Under the pieces are notes generated by a model. That model was not told where the DNA came from. It ran no database searches and saw only the letters and a list, made by a program, of their open reading frames with translations. A DNA stretch of 62,838 bases from Candidatus Gastranaerophilales bacterium (lineage in GTDB: Bacteria; Cyanobacteriota; Vampirovibrionia; Gastranaerophilales; Gastranaerophilaceae), in NCBI GenBank assembly GCA_944325555.1, contig CALVAN010000012.1:1-62838 (forward strand), read 5' to 3'. Positions 1 through 8,110 of this stretch are shown here, in pieces. The first letter of the stretch is position 1. Each line of letters opens with the position of its first letter. The position numbers were made by a program, and so were the translations under genes.

Positions 1-86
1 CACTCCTAGCTTGAGTTGTTGGCAAGCCGAAGGCGAGCCATACAAATCAGGATGCCCTTGGGTACAAGCGAGGTCCCTCTCAGACA
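1..86 (+). repeat. 3' part of modular interspersed repeat R (copy R1)
   Basis: Bases 1-48 match 49501-49548 and bases 49-86 match the end of the copy at 49315-49706, apart from two substitutions. The copy is cut by the left window edge. Compared with the 49 kb copy it lacks an internal stretch of about 118 bases between the shared 'tacaaatc' and 'aggatgccc' blocks, so it is a modular deletion variant. It ends with 'ctctcagaca', the same right end as the copies at 49706 and 56340. Its base composition is visibly richer in G+C than the neighbouring genes. Confidence 0.85.
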
Positions 87-283
87 CTTTAATCTAGTGT
101 CGTCTTTTTCGCTTCGAGCTTTCGAAGCTCAAAGACTCACCTTTTCAAGGTGTTGCGCGCCTACACTTAACTTCGTTAAGTTTCGGTGACAGGCTCACAA
201 GTATCGCTTACGCTCTACTGTTCGCTTTGTCAAAAAATTCGTTCACGTCAGTTCCTTATCACGAATTTTTCTCGAACACTTTA
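87..283. repeat. Array of small hairpins downstream of the PilZ gene
   Basis: No gene is seen here. The stretch holds consecutive inverted repeats: GAGCTT-tcg-AAGCTC (116-130), CACCTT-ttc-AAGGTG (138-152), ACTTAAC-ttc-GTTAAGT (165-181), and a longer one, AAAAATTCGT (233-242) with ACGAATTTTT (261-270). Three of the four have exactly three bases in the loop, the geometry seen repeatedly in the other repeat islands of this window. The last hairpin may also act as a transcription terminator for a rightward transcript. Seen directly; function unknown. Confidence 0.65.
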
Positions 284-901
284 TTAATCTGATTTCAATC
301 GTTGGATACGTTCTATTTTCAGACATTTTTGGATAATTTTATCTCTATCCTTTTCTTCTATTTTCAAAAATTCCATTACATATTCATTTGTTCTGTAAAA
401 ATTCTTTTTAATAACAGTGCCTTCTACCTTAATCATAGGTTCATATGATTCAAGCCTCAACTGAGCTTTGTAAACCTTATCGGGAACAATCTGAGTTTCG
501 CACAAAAATCTCACCCCTCCACCGCTTAAATCAACGGTAGCTGTCTTTACATTACCCTCATCTCTTATTATAAAGAAATCCGAAATAAAAGGCATTCTCA
601 AATATTTACGTCTTTGTATAACCTGATGGTGTTCGCTGAATTCAATAACAATTGTTCCATTGTATGGCGGGTCAAAAACTATCGAATCAAATATCATTAT
701 TCCTGTAAAGCTATAGACAAAAGCCTTCACTTCCGTGCCTTCACTCAAATAAGGAGTATATTCATTTTTTGACTCGGGAAACGAAAGTGTAAGCCGGTCA
801 GACTCTGGTTCTATAATATAACAATCTATAATTGTTTTATTAATGCCGGTATCAACTTCTATTTGTACTTTTTGCCCGCTTTTTACTGCACTTAGCGCCA
901 T
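284..901 (-). CDS. PilZ domain protein (YcgR-like c-di-GMP receptor)
   Basis: 205 aa. The C-terminal half carries the PilZ signature: an R-x-x-x-R pair within QRRKYLR (residues 96-102) and D-L-S-G-G-G at 124-129, the residues that bind cyclic di-GMP in this family. The N-terminal ~90 residues resemble the YcgR-type N-terminal barrel. It probably couples c-di-GMP levels to surface or motility functions; no flagellar gene is visible nearby to narrow this. The ATG lies 4 bp after the stop of the M16 peptidase gene, so it is the last gene of a three-gene leftward operon. The domain call is firm; the output is unknown. Confidence 0.85.
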   Translation of the reverse strand: MALSAVKSGQKVQIEVDTGINKTIIDCYIIEPESDRLTLSFPESKNEYTPYLSEGTEVKAFVYSFTGIMIFDSIVFDPPYNGTIVIEFSEHHQVIQRRKYLRMPFISDFFIIRDEGNVKTATVDLSGGGVRFLCETQIVPDKVYKAQLRLESYEPMIKVEGTVIKKNFYRTNEYVMEFLKIEEKDRDKIIQKCLKIERIQRLKSD

Positions 902-905
902 AAAT

Positions 906-2132
906 CTATATCTCTTTCAGGTATTGTTGGGGTGCCAAAATAGTTAAAACATATTTGTCTGTAATATACTTATTAGCCACACGCTGTATGTCTTCGACTG
1001 TAACCGCATTAACTTTTTTGTTGAATTCGCTTTCAAAATCAGCTCCCAGCCCTTTATCTTCGTAATAAGCAATCAAACTTGACTGCTGCAGATTAGTTTC
1101 GCTGAAAAATTGACGTTTGCCGAGAAGGTTGTTTTTAGCATTTTCCAGTTCAGTTTCGCTGACAGGGATTTGCTTAACCTTATCAAGCTCAATTTTAAAG
1201 CCTTCCAAAGAGGTTTTTATATTTTTAGGCTCTGTTGCAATATAAACATTAAAAAGTGCACTGTGGTCGTAAATTTCGTAGGTACTGCGCACAACATAAG
1301 CCAGCCCCTTCTTATCTCTCAATTCAAGAAACAATCTTGATGACAAACCGCTTGAACCAAGCAGAGTATTCATAACCATAATCGGAGCATAATCGTTGTC
1401 AAAAATTGTAGGTACTCTCCAACCTTGCATAATCTGAGCCTGAGAAGCATCATCCTTGGAAACTTTTACTACTTCTAATTTTTCCAGTTTCGGCACCTCA
1501 TTATTTACAGAGCAATCAGCATTTTTGATATCCAAAAAATACTTTTTCAAAAGCCCTATAACATCTTCTGCGCAAAAATCGCCAACAAGACTTATCACTT
1601 TTGGAGATTTTTCAAGCAGTGTATGGTATGCGTTTATAACATCAGTTTGTGTAATAGAATCTATATCTTTCAATATATTTGTATAAGTATGTCCGTACGA
1701 ATGATTTTTAAAAATGTGTGAGTAATGCGCATCCATTGCCATTGTCTTTGGTTCGTCAAGTTCTGCCTGAATTTCTCCTTTAAGTTTTATAACTTCTTTT
1801 TCAAAATCTTCAAAGGTTGAGTTTTTGATAATGTCACTGAGAATTTCTAGTCCTTTGGCAAAATCTTCGTTAAGACATTGCAGTTTAAAACGTATAAAAT
1901 CCTGTTTCATTTCGCTATAACAGTCAATTGCGTTTTCGTCCAACTCCTGAGACAGTGTATGTGCATCTCGTGTTTTTGTACCCTGCAAAAACAATCTGTT
2001 TAAAATAGTATAAATACCTGCCTTTTTCTCAGGCTCCGTTATTTTAAAATAAAAGCACAAAGCGTGACGGGGAGTGTTTTTGTTTTCTTTTAACACTAAC
2101 GGTATATTGTTATCTAAAATTATTTTTTCCAT
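906..2132 (-). CDS. M16 family peptidase-like protein, non-catalytic partner
   Basis: 408 aa, insulinase/processing-peptidase fold (two M16 halves). The zinc-binding HxxEH motif expected near residue 45 is absent (the region reads LNRLFLQGT), while the C-terminal substrate-side motif with RLFLELRDKKGLAY is well preserved. This is the pattern of the inactive subunit in heterodimeric bacterial M16 pairs. The gene follows the HFLEH-containing M16 gene by 19 bp in the same operon, which supports a two-subunit peptidase. No signal peptide is seen, so the complex is probably cytoplasmic or periplasm-facing by an unknown route. Family firm; role as partner is inference. Confidence 0.88.
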   Translation of the reverse strand: MEKIILDNNIPLVLKENKNTPRHALCFYFKITEPEKKAGIYTILNRLFLQGTKTRDAHTLSQELDENAIDCYSEMKQDFIRFKLQCLNEDFAKGLEILSDIIKNSTFEDFEKEVIKLKGEIQAELDEPKTMAMDAHYSHIFKNHSYGHTYTNILKDIDSITQTDVINAYHTLLEKSPKVISLVGDFCAEDVIGLLKKYFLDIKNADCSVNNEVPKLEKLEVVKVSKDDASQAQIMQGWRVPTIFDNDYAPIMVMNTLLGSSGLSSRLFLELRDKKGLAYVVRSTYEIYDHSALFNVYIATEPKNIKTSLEGFKIELDKVKQIPVSETELENAKNNLLGKRQFFSETNLQQSSLIAYYEDKGLGADFESEFNKKVNAVTVEDIQRVANKYITDKYVLTILAPQQYLKEI

Positions 2133-2151
2133 TTTTGTATATCCTTTAATA

Positions 2152-3486
2152 CTATTCCGGCAGCAGCACTGTTGTAACAGAATGATTTAAGGCAAGATAT
2201 TTGTTTGCAATATCATTTACCTCTTTCATTGTAATTTTTTCAAGAACCTTCGGATACTGTTCAACAAGATCCAAATCATCGCAGACGGTCATATAATAAC
2301 CTATATTTTCCGCTATGTCAGACACGGTTTCCGCTGATTCCGCAAAGCGTGCTTTTAGTTTTTTCTTTGCCTTGTTAAATTCTCTTTCTGTCATATCTCC
2401 GCTGAGGAAATTTGTCATTTCTTTGTTGATAAGTTCAAGAGCAATTTCTTTTTTGTCAGCCTTATAATTTGCCTGAACAAAGAAGTTGCCGCCGTCTTTA
2501 AAGTTGTAAAAATCTGTTGTCACTATGTTAAATACCGGATCCGGTGATTTTTCGATAAGATTTTGATATAATCTTGAGCTTTGTCCTTCGCCCAGTACAA
2601 CATTAACTATTTCAAGCGCAATATTTTCTTTTAAATCCTTTGCAACAGGACCGAGCCAGCCTGTTATTGCAAAGCCTGTGTTTATTTTCCCCTTTAATTC
2701 AATATACTTCGGCTCGCTGACGGGAGTGTCAAGTTCGTGTTTAGGGTTATCAAAGTTTGCTCTGCCTTTAAAATCAAAGCCTTTGCAAACAAGTTCAAGA
2801 ACTTCTTCATGGTTAAAATCACCCGCAATAACCGTTGTAATGTTATTGGGTGTATAGTGCGTTCTGTAATAATCGAGAATAGTTTCTCTCGGTATAGAGG
2901 CGATTGTTTCGGGAAAGCCGATTACATCCCTTTTATACGGATGTTTTGTGTACATATTAAAGTTTGTTGAGTTATAAATCTTTGTCCAGGGCTGATCCTG
3001 ACGCATCCTGATTTCTTCGATTACAACGTGTCTTTCTCTTTTTTGAGAAACTTTGTCATCGCCTAAAGTAAAAGCAGGACCTATCTCATCTTCAGGTATT
3101 ACAGGATCAAGCATCATATCCGCATGGAGATCTATTGCCAGTTTTAAATTTTCCTGATTCTGCCCTTCAGGTAATGTTACGTAATAAAAGGTGTAATCTT
3201 TCCACGTTGCGGCGTTAACAATTGCGCCTTTTGATTCCAGTGTTCTGTCAAAATATCCGGCTTTATGTTTGTGTGTACCTTTGAACATAAGGTGTTCCAA
3301 AAAGTGAGAAATACCGTTGTTTCCGTCTGTTTCGTTTATAGAGCCTGTTTTAACCCAGCTTGAGACATTAACAAGACCGCCCTCTTTATGAGCCAGCACA
3401 ATTTTATGTCCGTTTTCACGTTCGTATATTTCAACGGGACGAGTAAGATACGGATAGTTTATTTCCCTTTTCGTTATATTTTCCAC
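2152..3486 (-). CDS. M16 family zinc peptidase, catalytic subunit
   Basis: 444 aa from the start chosen here. HFLEH (about residues 61-65) is the inverted zinc motif of M16 peptidases, with the third ligand Glu in VVIEEIR about 90 residues later. I chose GTG at 3486 because a good ribosome-binding site (AGAGG) lies 8 bases upstream and the product then begins just before the conserved first strand; an in-frame ATG at 3579 would add 31 residues of unlikely sequence with no ribosome-binding site. It heads an operon with the inactive M16 paralogue and the PilZ gene. Family members degrade peptides or process small substrates; the substrate is unknown. Confidence 0.85.
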   Translation of the reverse strand: MENITKREINYPYLTRPVEIYERENGHKIVLAHKEGGLVNVSSWVKTGSINETDGNNGISHFLEHLMFKGTHKHKAGYFDRTLESKGAIVNAATWKDYTFYYVTLPEGQNQENLKLAIDLHADMMLDPVIPEDEIGPAFTLGDDKVSQKRERHVVIEEIRMRQDQPWTKIYNSTNFNMYTKHPYKRDVIGFPETIASIPRETILDYYRTHYTPNNITTVIAGDFNHEEVLELVCKGFDFKGRANFDNPKHELDTPVSEPKYIELKGKINTGFAITGWLGPVAKDLKENIALEIVNVVLGEGQSSRLYQNLIEKSPDPVFNIVTTDFYNFKDGGNFFVQANYKADKKEIALELINKEMTNFLSGDMTEREFNKAKKKLKARFAESAETVSDIAENIGYYMTVCDDLDLVEQYPKVLEKITMKEVNDIANKYLALNHSVTTVLLPE

Positions 3487-3665
3487 CTTATTTACCTCTG
3501 TATTTCTATCCTTTAAAACAAGTAAGCAAGTCATAAGCTCACGCATTAATTGTAGCAGATAATCAGCGCTTTTACACATATAGACGGTGTATATTTGAAT
3601 AATAATTGGCGAAAATATTAATTTTGCAATGATTTAAAACATCCAGTAAATTTTTATCCTCAGGG

Positions 3666-3893
3666 TTGATGTTTCCATCAATATTCAACGCATATAGGAG
3701 CAAGGCTCTTGAAAATGATGCTTTTGTGACGGATAACAACCAAATTGCGCAAATGGAATCGGTGCTGGGGATTCAAAACCAGGGAATGCAAAGTCCGCAA
3801 AATCGGCAAAATCAAAATAGCAGCAGGTTTAATTTGAAGCACCCGAATGTTTCAAGCCCGTTTGTTGCACAGAGTTATGATTACTTAGCATAA
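3666..3893 (+). CDS. Small hypothetical protein (about 75 aa)
   Basis: Not recognised. The frame starts with TTG at 3666 followed at once by ATG at 3669, with AGGG just upstream. The product is Asn/Gln/Ser-rich (repeated NQ pairs in the middle) and ends in an aromatic tail, SYDYLA. It has no signal peptide or membrane segment. It lies alone between the M16 operon and the rpsR operon and is followed directly by a bidirectional terminator, which fits a real short transcript. It is short, so the call is moderate. Confidence 0.5.
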   Translation: MMFPSIFNAYRSKALENDAFVTDNNQIAQMESVLGIQNQGMQSPQNRQNQNSSRFNLKHPNVSSPFVAQSYDYLA

Positions 3894-3925
3894 AAAAATC
3901 CCTCTTATATAAAGAGGAATTTTTA
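3894..3925. terminator. Bidirectional Rho-independent terminator
   Basis: Hairpin with CCTCTT/AAGAGG core flanked by an A-run on the left and a T-run on the right, between the convergent small gene (stop at 3893) and rpsR (stop at 3940). The A/T flanks allow it to work in both directions. Confidence 0.8.
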
Positions 3926-3939
3926 TTGACGTTTGTTAA

Positions 3940-4170
3940 TTAGTCATAAACGTAGTTAATCAAAGCAGCTTCTCTTGCTTTTTTAACAGCTCTTGCAAGC
4001 ATTCTCTGATGCTCTGCGCAAGTTCCCGTAATTCTTCTCGGGAGAATTTTTCCTGCTTCTGTTAAATATCTTCTGATTTTTTGTGCATCTTTGTAGTCAA
4101 TAACTTCTACTTTATCAGCGCAAAAATTGCAGCTTTTTCTTTTGTTTTTGTCGATTTGTGGTCTTGCCAT
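3940..4170 (-). CDS. rpsR: 30S ribosomal protein S18
   Basis: 76 aa, the usual length. The N-terminal CNFC pair and the core Y-x-D-A-Q-K-I-R-R-Y-L-x-E-x-G-K-I-L-P-R-R-I-T-G-T are typical of S18, which binds the 30S platform next to S6. It is the third gene of the classic rpsF-ssb-rpsR operon, read leftward, and is followed by a terminator. Confidence 0.97.
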   Translation of the reverse strand: MARPQIDKNKRKSCNFCADKVEVIDYKDAQKIRRYLTEAGKILPRRITGTCAEHQRMLARAVKKAREAALINYVYD

Positions 4171-4232
4171 TGTTTGTTCCTTTTCTGTTTAATAATGTGT
4201 AACTTAGGCGTGTCGCTCAGGCTAACTTGTCG

Positions 4233-4637
4233 TTAGAATGGTATTTCGTCTTCACCTATTAAGTCGTCTGAGAAATCGGTTTGTCCGAACTGGACAATAG
4301 AATCCGGTGATGCTTTAGCTGACGGAGCAGAAGTTGTTGAACTGCCAGCAAGTTTTTCCATTGCATAAGCGTCTATTTCAACAATTCTTCTTTCCGAGCC
4401 ATCTTCGTTTTTCACCGTATTATTTTGTAATCTTCCTTCGACAACCACTCTGTCGCCTTTGTTGATGGTTTCTTCAACAGTCTGGGCAAGGTTGCCTTTG
4501 GCTAAAACTCGTACAAGAGTTTCGTCTGTTTCGGAGATGTTCAAAGCAAATGCGGAAATTGGCACGTTATTCGATGTAAAGCGCTTTTCCGGTGCTCTGT
4601 AAACTGTTCCTGATATAACCGCTTTTGCTAAGCTCAT
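4233..4637 (-). CDS. ssb: Single-stranded DNA-binding protein (operon copy)
   Basis: 134 aa. OB-fold domain over residues 1-100, then a short linker and the acidic C-terminal tip DDLIGEDEIPF, the tail through which SSB recruits replication and repair partners. It sits between rpsF and rpsR, the standard place of the housekeeping ssb. The linker is shorter than in E. coli SSB. A second SSB without the acidic tip lies at 56442. Confidence 0.95.
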   Translation of the reverse strand: MSLAKAVISGTVYRAPEKRFTSNNVPISAFALNISETDETLVRVLAKGNLAQTVEETINKGDRVVVEGRLQNNTVKNEDGSERRIVEIDAYAMEKLAGSSTTSAPSAKASPDSIVQFGQTDFSDDLIGEDEIPF

Positions 4638-4658
4638 AATTTTCTCCTGATTGTCTAA

Positions 4659-4955
4659 TTAAGCACTTACTTTTGAAACTTCCATAAACATTGTTCTTAA
4701 AATGTTATCGTTGAGGCTCAATTGTCTCTTGAATTCTGCAACTTTATCAGGTGACAATTCAAGTCTTTGTGCTACATAATGGCCGTCTCTGAAGTTTTGG
4801 ATATCGTGAGCAAGTTTTTTTCTGCCCATTTTATCTGTAGAAGTAACGCTTCCGCCGAGAGATTTAACGATTTCTTCGATTTTAGCGATTACTTTATCTG
4901 CTTCTTCTGCGTCCATATTTGGTTTAATAATTGAAAGTAATTCGTATTTTTTCAC
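4659..4955 (-). CDS. rpsF: 30S ribosomal protein S6
   Basis: 98 aa with the S6 ferredoxin-like fold: the YELLSIIKPN start and MGRKKLAHDIQNFRDGHY motif are diagnostic. S6 pairs with S18 on the small subunit. It is the first gene of the leftward rpsF-ssb-rpsR operon, with a sigma-70-like promoter upstream at 4991-5019 and a ribosome-binding site (AAGGAGC) before the ATG. Confidence 0.97.
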   Translation of the reverse strand: MKKYELLSIIKPNMDAEEADKVIAKIEEIVKSLGGSVTSTDKMGRKKLAHDIQNFRDGHYVAQRLELSPDKVAEFKRQLSLNDNILRTMFMEVSKVSA

Positions 4956-4990
4956 TTTTATTGCTCCTTATGGTTTTTCTCGTAAAAGTG

Positions 4991-5019
4991 AGTGTATCAC
5001 GAACAAAACTCCAATACAA
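4991..5019 (-). promoter_or_regulatory. Promoter of the rpsF operon
   Basis: On the minus strand TTGTAT and TACACT are separated by 17 bp, about 35 bp upstream of the rpsF start. Good fit to a housekeeping sigma factor; found by eye. Confidence 0.55.
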
Positions 5020-5095
5020 ATAATTTTCTTATAAATCTTACAGATGCGTAATATTTAGACGGTATTATCAGACTCAGCACAAGCCGTGATATTTT

Positions 5096-5794
5096 TTATT
5101 TTTCAAAATAATGCTGTAATAGTCTAAAAAATTCTTTTGAAGAATCTATATTCAGGTTTACTGTGTGCTGTGCAATATTTTTCCAGTTTTCTCTATTTTT
5201 AATCGAGGGCAATTCGTTTTTTAACGAAACATTAACAGTGTTTAAAAATAAATCTTTAAAACCTTTGCTATTCGTCGGAAGAGGAGATTTTGTATAATTT
5301 TTTATCAACTCATCCTGATTATCCAATATAAATTTTTCAAACTCTTTGTGAACTTTTTCTTCTTTATATTTTTGCAGAGCAGTCCCTCTTTTTACATGGA
5401 ATCCCACAGACATATCATCAAGAAAATGTTTTGCACGTGCAGCTTCTTCTGTAAGATTTTTTTTATTGTTATTTTTTATAGCTGATAAAAAATTTGTTAC
5501 ATGATATGTAAAACGTGAAAAAGCGTTGTGTTTTCCGTCAAAATCCAGGTGGCTAAGTCTGGGATGCAAAGTTTGTTCAGGATAAAAAAAGTGGTTATTG
5601 CATGTGTCTTTGGTAATTAATTTTAAGCCTGTTTCGTCAAAATCAGGTTTTTGGACATAATACAAAAAATCTTTAAGTTCTTCATCTTTAAAAACAGGGG
5701 CATTTTCCAATATTTTTGCATTCAATCGTCTGTGCGTTTGTGATTTTAAGCCAAAAGACGGAGAGCATGCGTTGTTTTTAATGTTTATTTTCAT
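5096..5794 (-). CDS. Hypothetical protein with N-terminal FG motif
   Basis: 232 aa, not recognised. Begins MKINIKNNACSPSFGLKS: the S-P-S-F-G element (Phe14) resembles the short F-K/G motif near the N-terminus of other proteins in this window (for example 8111-9142 and 60787-62637). The remainder is predicted mostly helical and charged, with no transmembrane segment. AGAGG lies 6 bases before the ATG. It is monocistronic, with a terminator downstream at 5915-5960. It could be a secreted or surface-associated lineage-specific protein; that is inference from the motif only. Confidence 0.75.
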   Translation of the reverse strand: MKINIKNNACSPSFGLKSQTHRRLNAKILENAPVFKDEELKDFLYYVQKPDFDETGLKLITKDTCNNHFFYPEQTLHPRLSHLDFDGKHNAFSRFTYHVTNFLSAIKNNNKKNLTEEAARAKHFLDDMSVGFHVKRGTALQKYKEEKVHKEFEKFILDNQDELIKNYTKSPLPTNSKGFKDLFLNTVNVSLKNELPSIKNRENWKNIAQHTVNLNIDSSKEFFRLLQHYFEK

Positions 5795-5914
5795 TCAGAG
5801 CCTCTGTGATACGATATCGTGTAGTTATAAACTATAACACAAACACTTTATTATTCGCAATAAAGTTTAAAATACTACACGCAGCACAGTAAGATATTTT
5901 GGCTGTACTTTAAA

Positions 5915-5960
5915 GACACAAAAAAGCCTGCTCTTATAACGAGCAGACTTTTTTGTGTGT
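5915..5960. terminator. Rho-independent terminator of hpf
   Basis: Stem CTGCTC/GAGCAG extended by an A-run and matching T-run (ACACAAAAAAG with CTTTTTTGTGT), just after the hpf stop at 5969 on the minus strand. Its symmetry suggests it can act in both directions. Confidence 0.8.
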
Positions 5961-5968
5961 ATGATTTT

Positions 5969-6337
5969 TTATTCGGCAGCTTCTTCAGTTGTTTCTTCTT
6001 CAAGAACAGCGCCTGTTCTGATGGAATCCAATTTAGATTTGCCGAGGTTTTTATCTTTGAATTTTTTAACCTGTCTTGCCAGTTTATCAGCAACAAGGTC
6101 TATGCTTGCATACATTGATTCTGCTGTTTCTGCTACGTGTACGGAACCTGTTATAAGCTTGCAGGTAACTTCTGCGGTATGGTTTTCAGCAACGCTGGGA
6201 TTTTTAATTACCGTAAGCATAATATCAATAGCTTCAATCTGGTCGTAGTGTGCAGCTACTTTGCCAATTTTTTCCTTTGCATAAGCTTTAATAGCATCTG
6301 TGATTTCAATGTTTTTTCCGTTTACATGAATGCGCAT
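5969..6337 (-). CDS. hpf: Ribosome hibernation promoting factor, short form (HPF/RaiA family)
   Basis: 122 aa. N-terminal S30AE domain: MRIHVNGKNIEITDAIKAYAKEKIGKV and the HTAEVTCKLI strand are typical. The protein docks at the mRNA/tRNA channel of idle ribosomes. There is no C-terminal dimerisation domain as in long HPF; instead a 15-residue acidic tail ends the protein. It is divergent from the amylase gene, and the two promoters appear to share one -35 box (6392-6397). Confidence 0.9.
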   Translation of the reverse strand: MRIHVNGKNIEITDAIKAYAKEKIGKVAAHYDQIEAIDIMLTVIKNPSVAENHTAEVTCKLITGSVHVAETAESMYASIDLVADKLARQVKKFKDKNLGKSKLDSIRTGAVLEEETTEEAAE

Positions 6338-6368
6338 GTATTGCCTCCATAAATAATGATACTTTCTA

Positions 6369-6420
6369 AGTATAACTCATCTGTTGTCGAGTTGCAATCA
6401 CATTATGAGTTTTGTATAAT
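6369..6420. promoter_or_regulatory. Divergent promoters of hpf and the amylase gene sharing one -35 hexamer
   Basis: The palindromic hexamer TTGCAA at 6392-6397 lies 17 bp from TATACT on the minus strand (6374-6369, toward hpf) and 17 bp from TATAAT on the plus strand (6415-6420, toward the amylase). Both are good sigma-70 promoters, and polymerase cannot occupy both at once. Confidence 0.65.
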
Positions 6421-6456
6421 CCGTATATAAATAAATCAGATTGAGGAGTTTACTAT

Positions 6457-8049
6457 ATGAATAAAAAATTACTTAAACTGTTGTCTTTATTAATTTTGGC
6501 AACAGGTGTTTTTAGTGCATCACCTTTATTTGCAGCAACAAACAGCAACGTTTGGTTCAATGATATGAAAACAATGTTTGTTAACAATAAAGCAATAATA
6601 CTGGCTGTTAACATACGTTCCTTTAATGCTGAGGACAAAAACGGAGATGACATTATACAACCGGACAAAGGAGATATAGCAGGAAATTTTGTTAATGCAG
6701 TTAAACGACTTGACGAAATAAAAGAGCAGGGAATCAACACTATACATCTTTTGCCGATTACTCCTACAGGCAAAGTTAAGGCTCTTGGCACAGCTGGTTC
6801 CTTATATGCCATTTCTGATTTTACAAAAATTGATCCTATGCTTGATGACAAGTCAAATAAACTAACAGTAGAAGAGGAAGCCCAAAATTTTATAACGGAA
6901 TGCCACAAAAGAAATATAAGAGTTATTGTGGATTTGCCTTCTTGCGGTTCATATGACCTGTTTCTTGCCAAACCGGAACTTTTTATGACCGGCGCTGACG
7001 GCAAACCGGTGGTTCCGTTTGATTGGACGGACGTAAGAATTTTTAAATCAGTTAATGCGGACGGAACTCTTAATGATGCTTTATATAAAGAATATAAGGC
7101 TTACGTTGATATGGTTCAAAAACTTGGCGCTGACGGTATAAGAGCAGATGTTGCAACTTCAAAGCCTTTTGAATTTTGGAAAAGTCTTATTGCTTATGCA
7201 AAATCAAAAGATCCTGAGTTTTTATTCTTAGCGGAAGCATCAGAATGCTGGAATGAACCTTTAGCACAAAATGCACCGTTTACGCCATATCACAGATTGT
7301 TGGATGCAGGTTTTGACGGTTGGTACGGTAGTTTTGTTGATTACAAAAACTGGAAAACACAAGAGAATTTTCAAAAAAATCTTACTTTAATGAGAGATAC
7401 AATAAAAAGTTATGAATTAAAGAAAACACCTAAAGCTGTTATCGGAAGCTTTGCTACTCATGATGAAATATCACCGATTATTACAGGAGGAGTTACTTAT
7501 GCGCAACAACTTATGTGGCTTCAGGCTACTTTGCCGTTAAATTCTTATTTTGTTGACGGCACGCAAACAGGAGATTCTTATCTGTACAAATATTCAAATA
7601 AAAAAGCACAAAATTCTTATACAGATGATAATGTATATTTTGTTCATAAAGGAAAATTTGATATCTTTAACTTTTCAAGAAAACCCGGAGCACAAAATAA
7701 CAATCTCGTTTTTGATTTTGTTGTTGCCAACCAGCTTAAAGATAAGGCATCAGCTATTATTAACAAAGGAGAATACACTTTTTTAAATACCGGCAACAGT
7801 AATGTCTTTTCTTATATTGTTACTTTAAATTATTCATCGATTCTTGTTATGTTAAATAAAGACCTTTCTTACAGCCAGTCAGCAGAAGTAAAAATAAAAG
7901 ACTTTAAAACTAATGATATTATTGTTCCTTTAGAATTTACTACAACCCCTAACCTTGAAAAAAACAAGATAAAAATGGATATGATGCCGGGAGAGGTCGC
8001 TGTATTTATGATTAGCAGGAATTCAGAACAAACTAAAAAGAGAAAGTAA
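6457..8049 (+). CDS. Secreted GH13 (alpha-amylase family) glycoside hydrolase
   Basis: 530 aa with an N-terminal signal peptide (basic start, hydrophobic core, likely cleavage after PLFA around residue 26). TIM-barrel motifs of GH13 follow in order: GADGIRADVA with the nucleophile Asp231, FLAEASE with the likely acid/base Glu260, and FATHDE with His335-Asp336. The catalytic residues appear present, so it should act on alpha-glucans such as starch or glycogen in the periplasm or outside. GAGGAG precedes the ATG. The exact specificity cannot be told, and the barrel is diverged from well-known amylases. Confidence 0.82.
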   Translation: MNKKLLKLLSLLILATGVFSASPLFAATNSNVWFNDMKTMFVNNKAIILAVNIRSFNAEDKNGDDIIQPDKGDIAGNFVNAVKRLDEIKEQGINTIHLLPITPTGKVKALGTAGSLYAISDFTKIDPMLDDKSNKLTVEEEAQNFITECHKRNIRVIVDLPSCGSYDLFLAKPELFMTGADGKPVVPFDWTDVRIFKSVNADGTLNDALYKEYKAYVDMVQKLGADGIRADVATSKPFEFWKSLIAYAKSKDPEFLFLAEASECWNEPLAQNAPFTPYHRLLDAGFDGWYGSFVDYKNWKTQENFQKNLTLMRDTIKSYELKKTPKAVIGSFATHDEISPIITGGVTYAQQLMWLQATLPLNSYFVDGTQTGDSYLYKYSNKKAQNSYTDDNVYFVHKGKFDIFNFSRKPGAQNNNLVFDFVVANQLKDKASAIINKGEYTFLNTGNSNVFSYIVTLNYSSILVMLNKDLSYSQSAEVKIKDFKTNDIIVPLEFTTTPNLEKNKIKMDMMPGEVAVFMISRNSEQTKKRK

Positions 8050-8065
8050 CAGACAAAAACATAAT

Positions 8066-8108
8066 AAAAAAAATATCGATTCATTATTACAAGAATCGAT
8101 ATTTTTTT
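8066..8108. terminator. Bidirectional terminator between amylase and kinase-like gene
   Basis: AATATCGATTC pairs with GAATCGATATT around a 10-base loop, flanked by A- and T-runs, in the gap between two convergent genes. Confidence 0.85.
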
Positions 8109-8110
8109 AA

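Noticed and set aside
5875-6096. 73-aa frame overlapping the hpf terminator and 3' end
   Set aside because: It reads through the terminator hairpin on the hpf strand in another frame; no independent support.
6453-7004. 183-aa reading frame antisense to the amylase gene
   Set aside because: Fully inside a well-supported gene on the other strand, with Ser/Leu-rich shadow composition.
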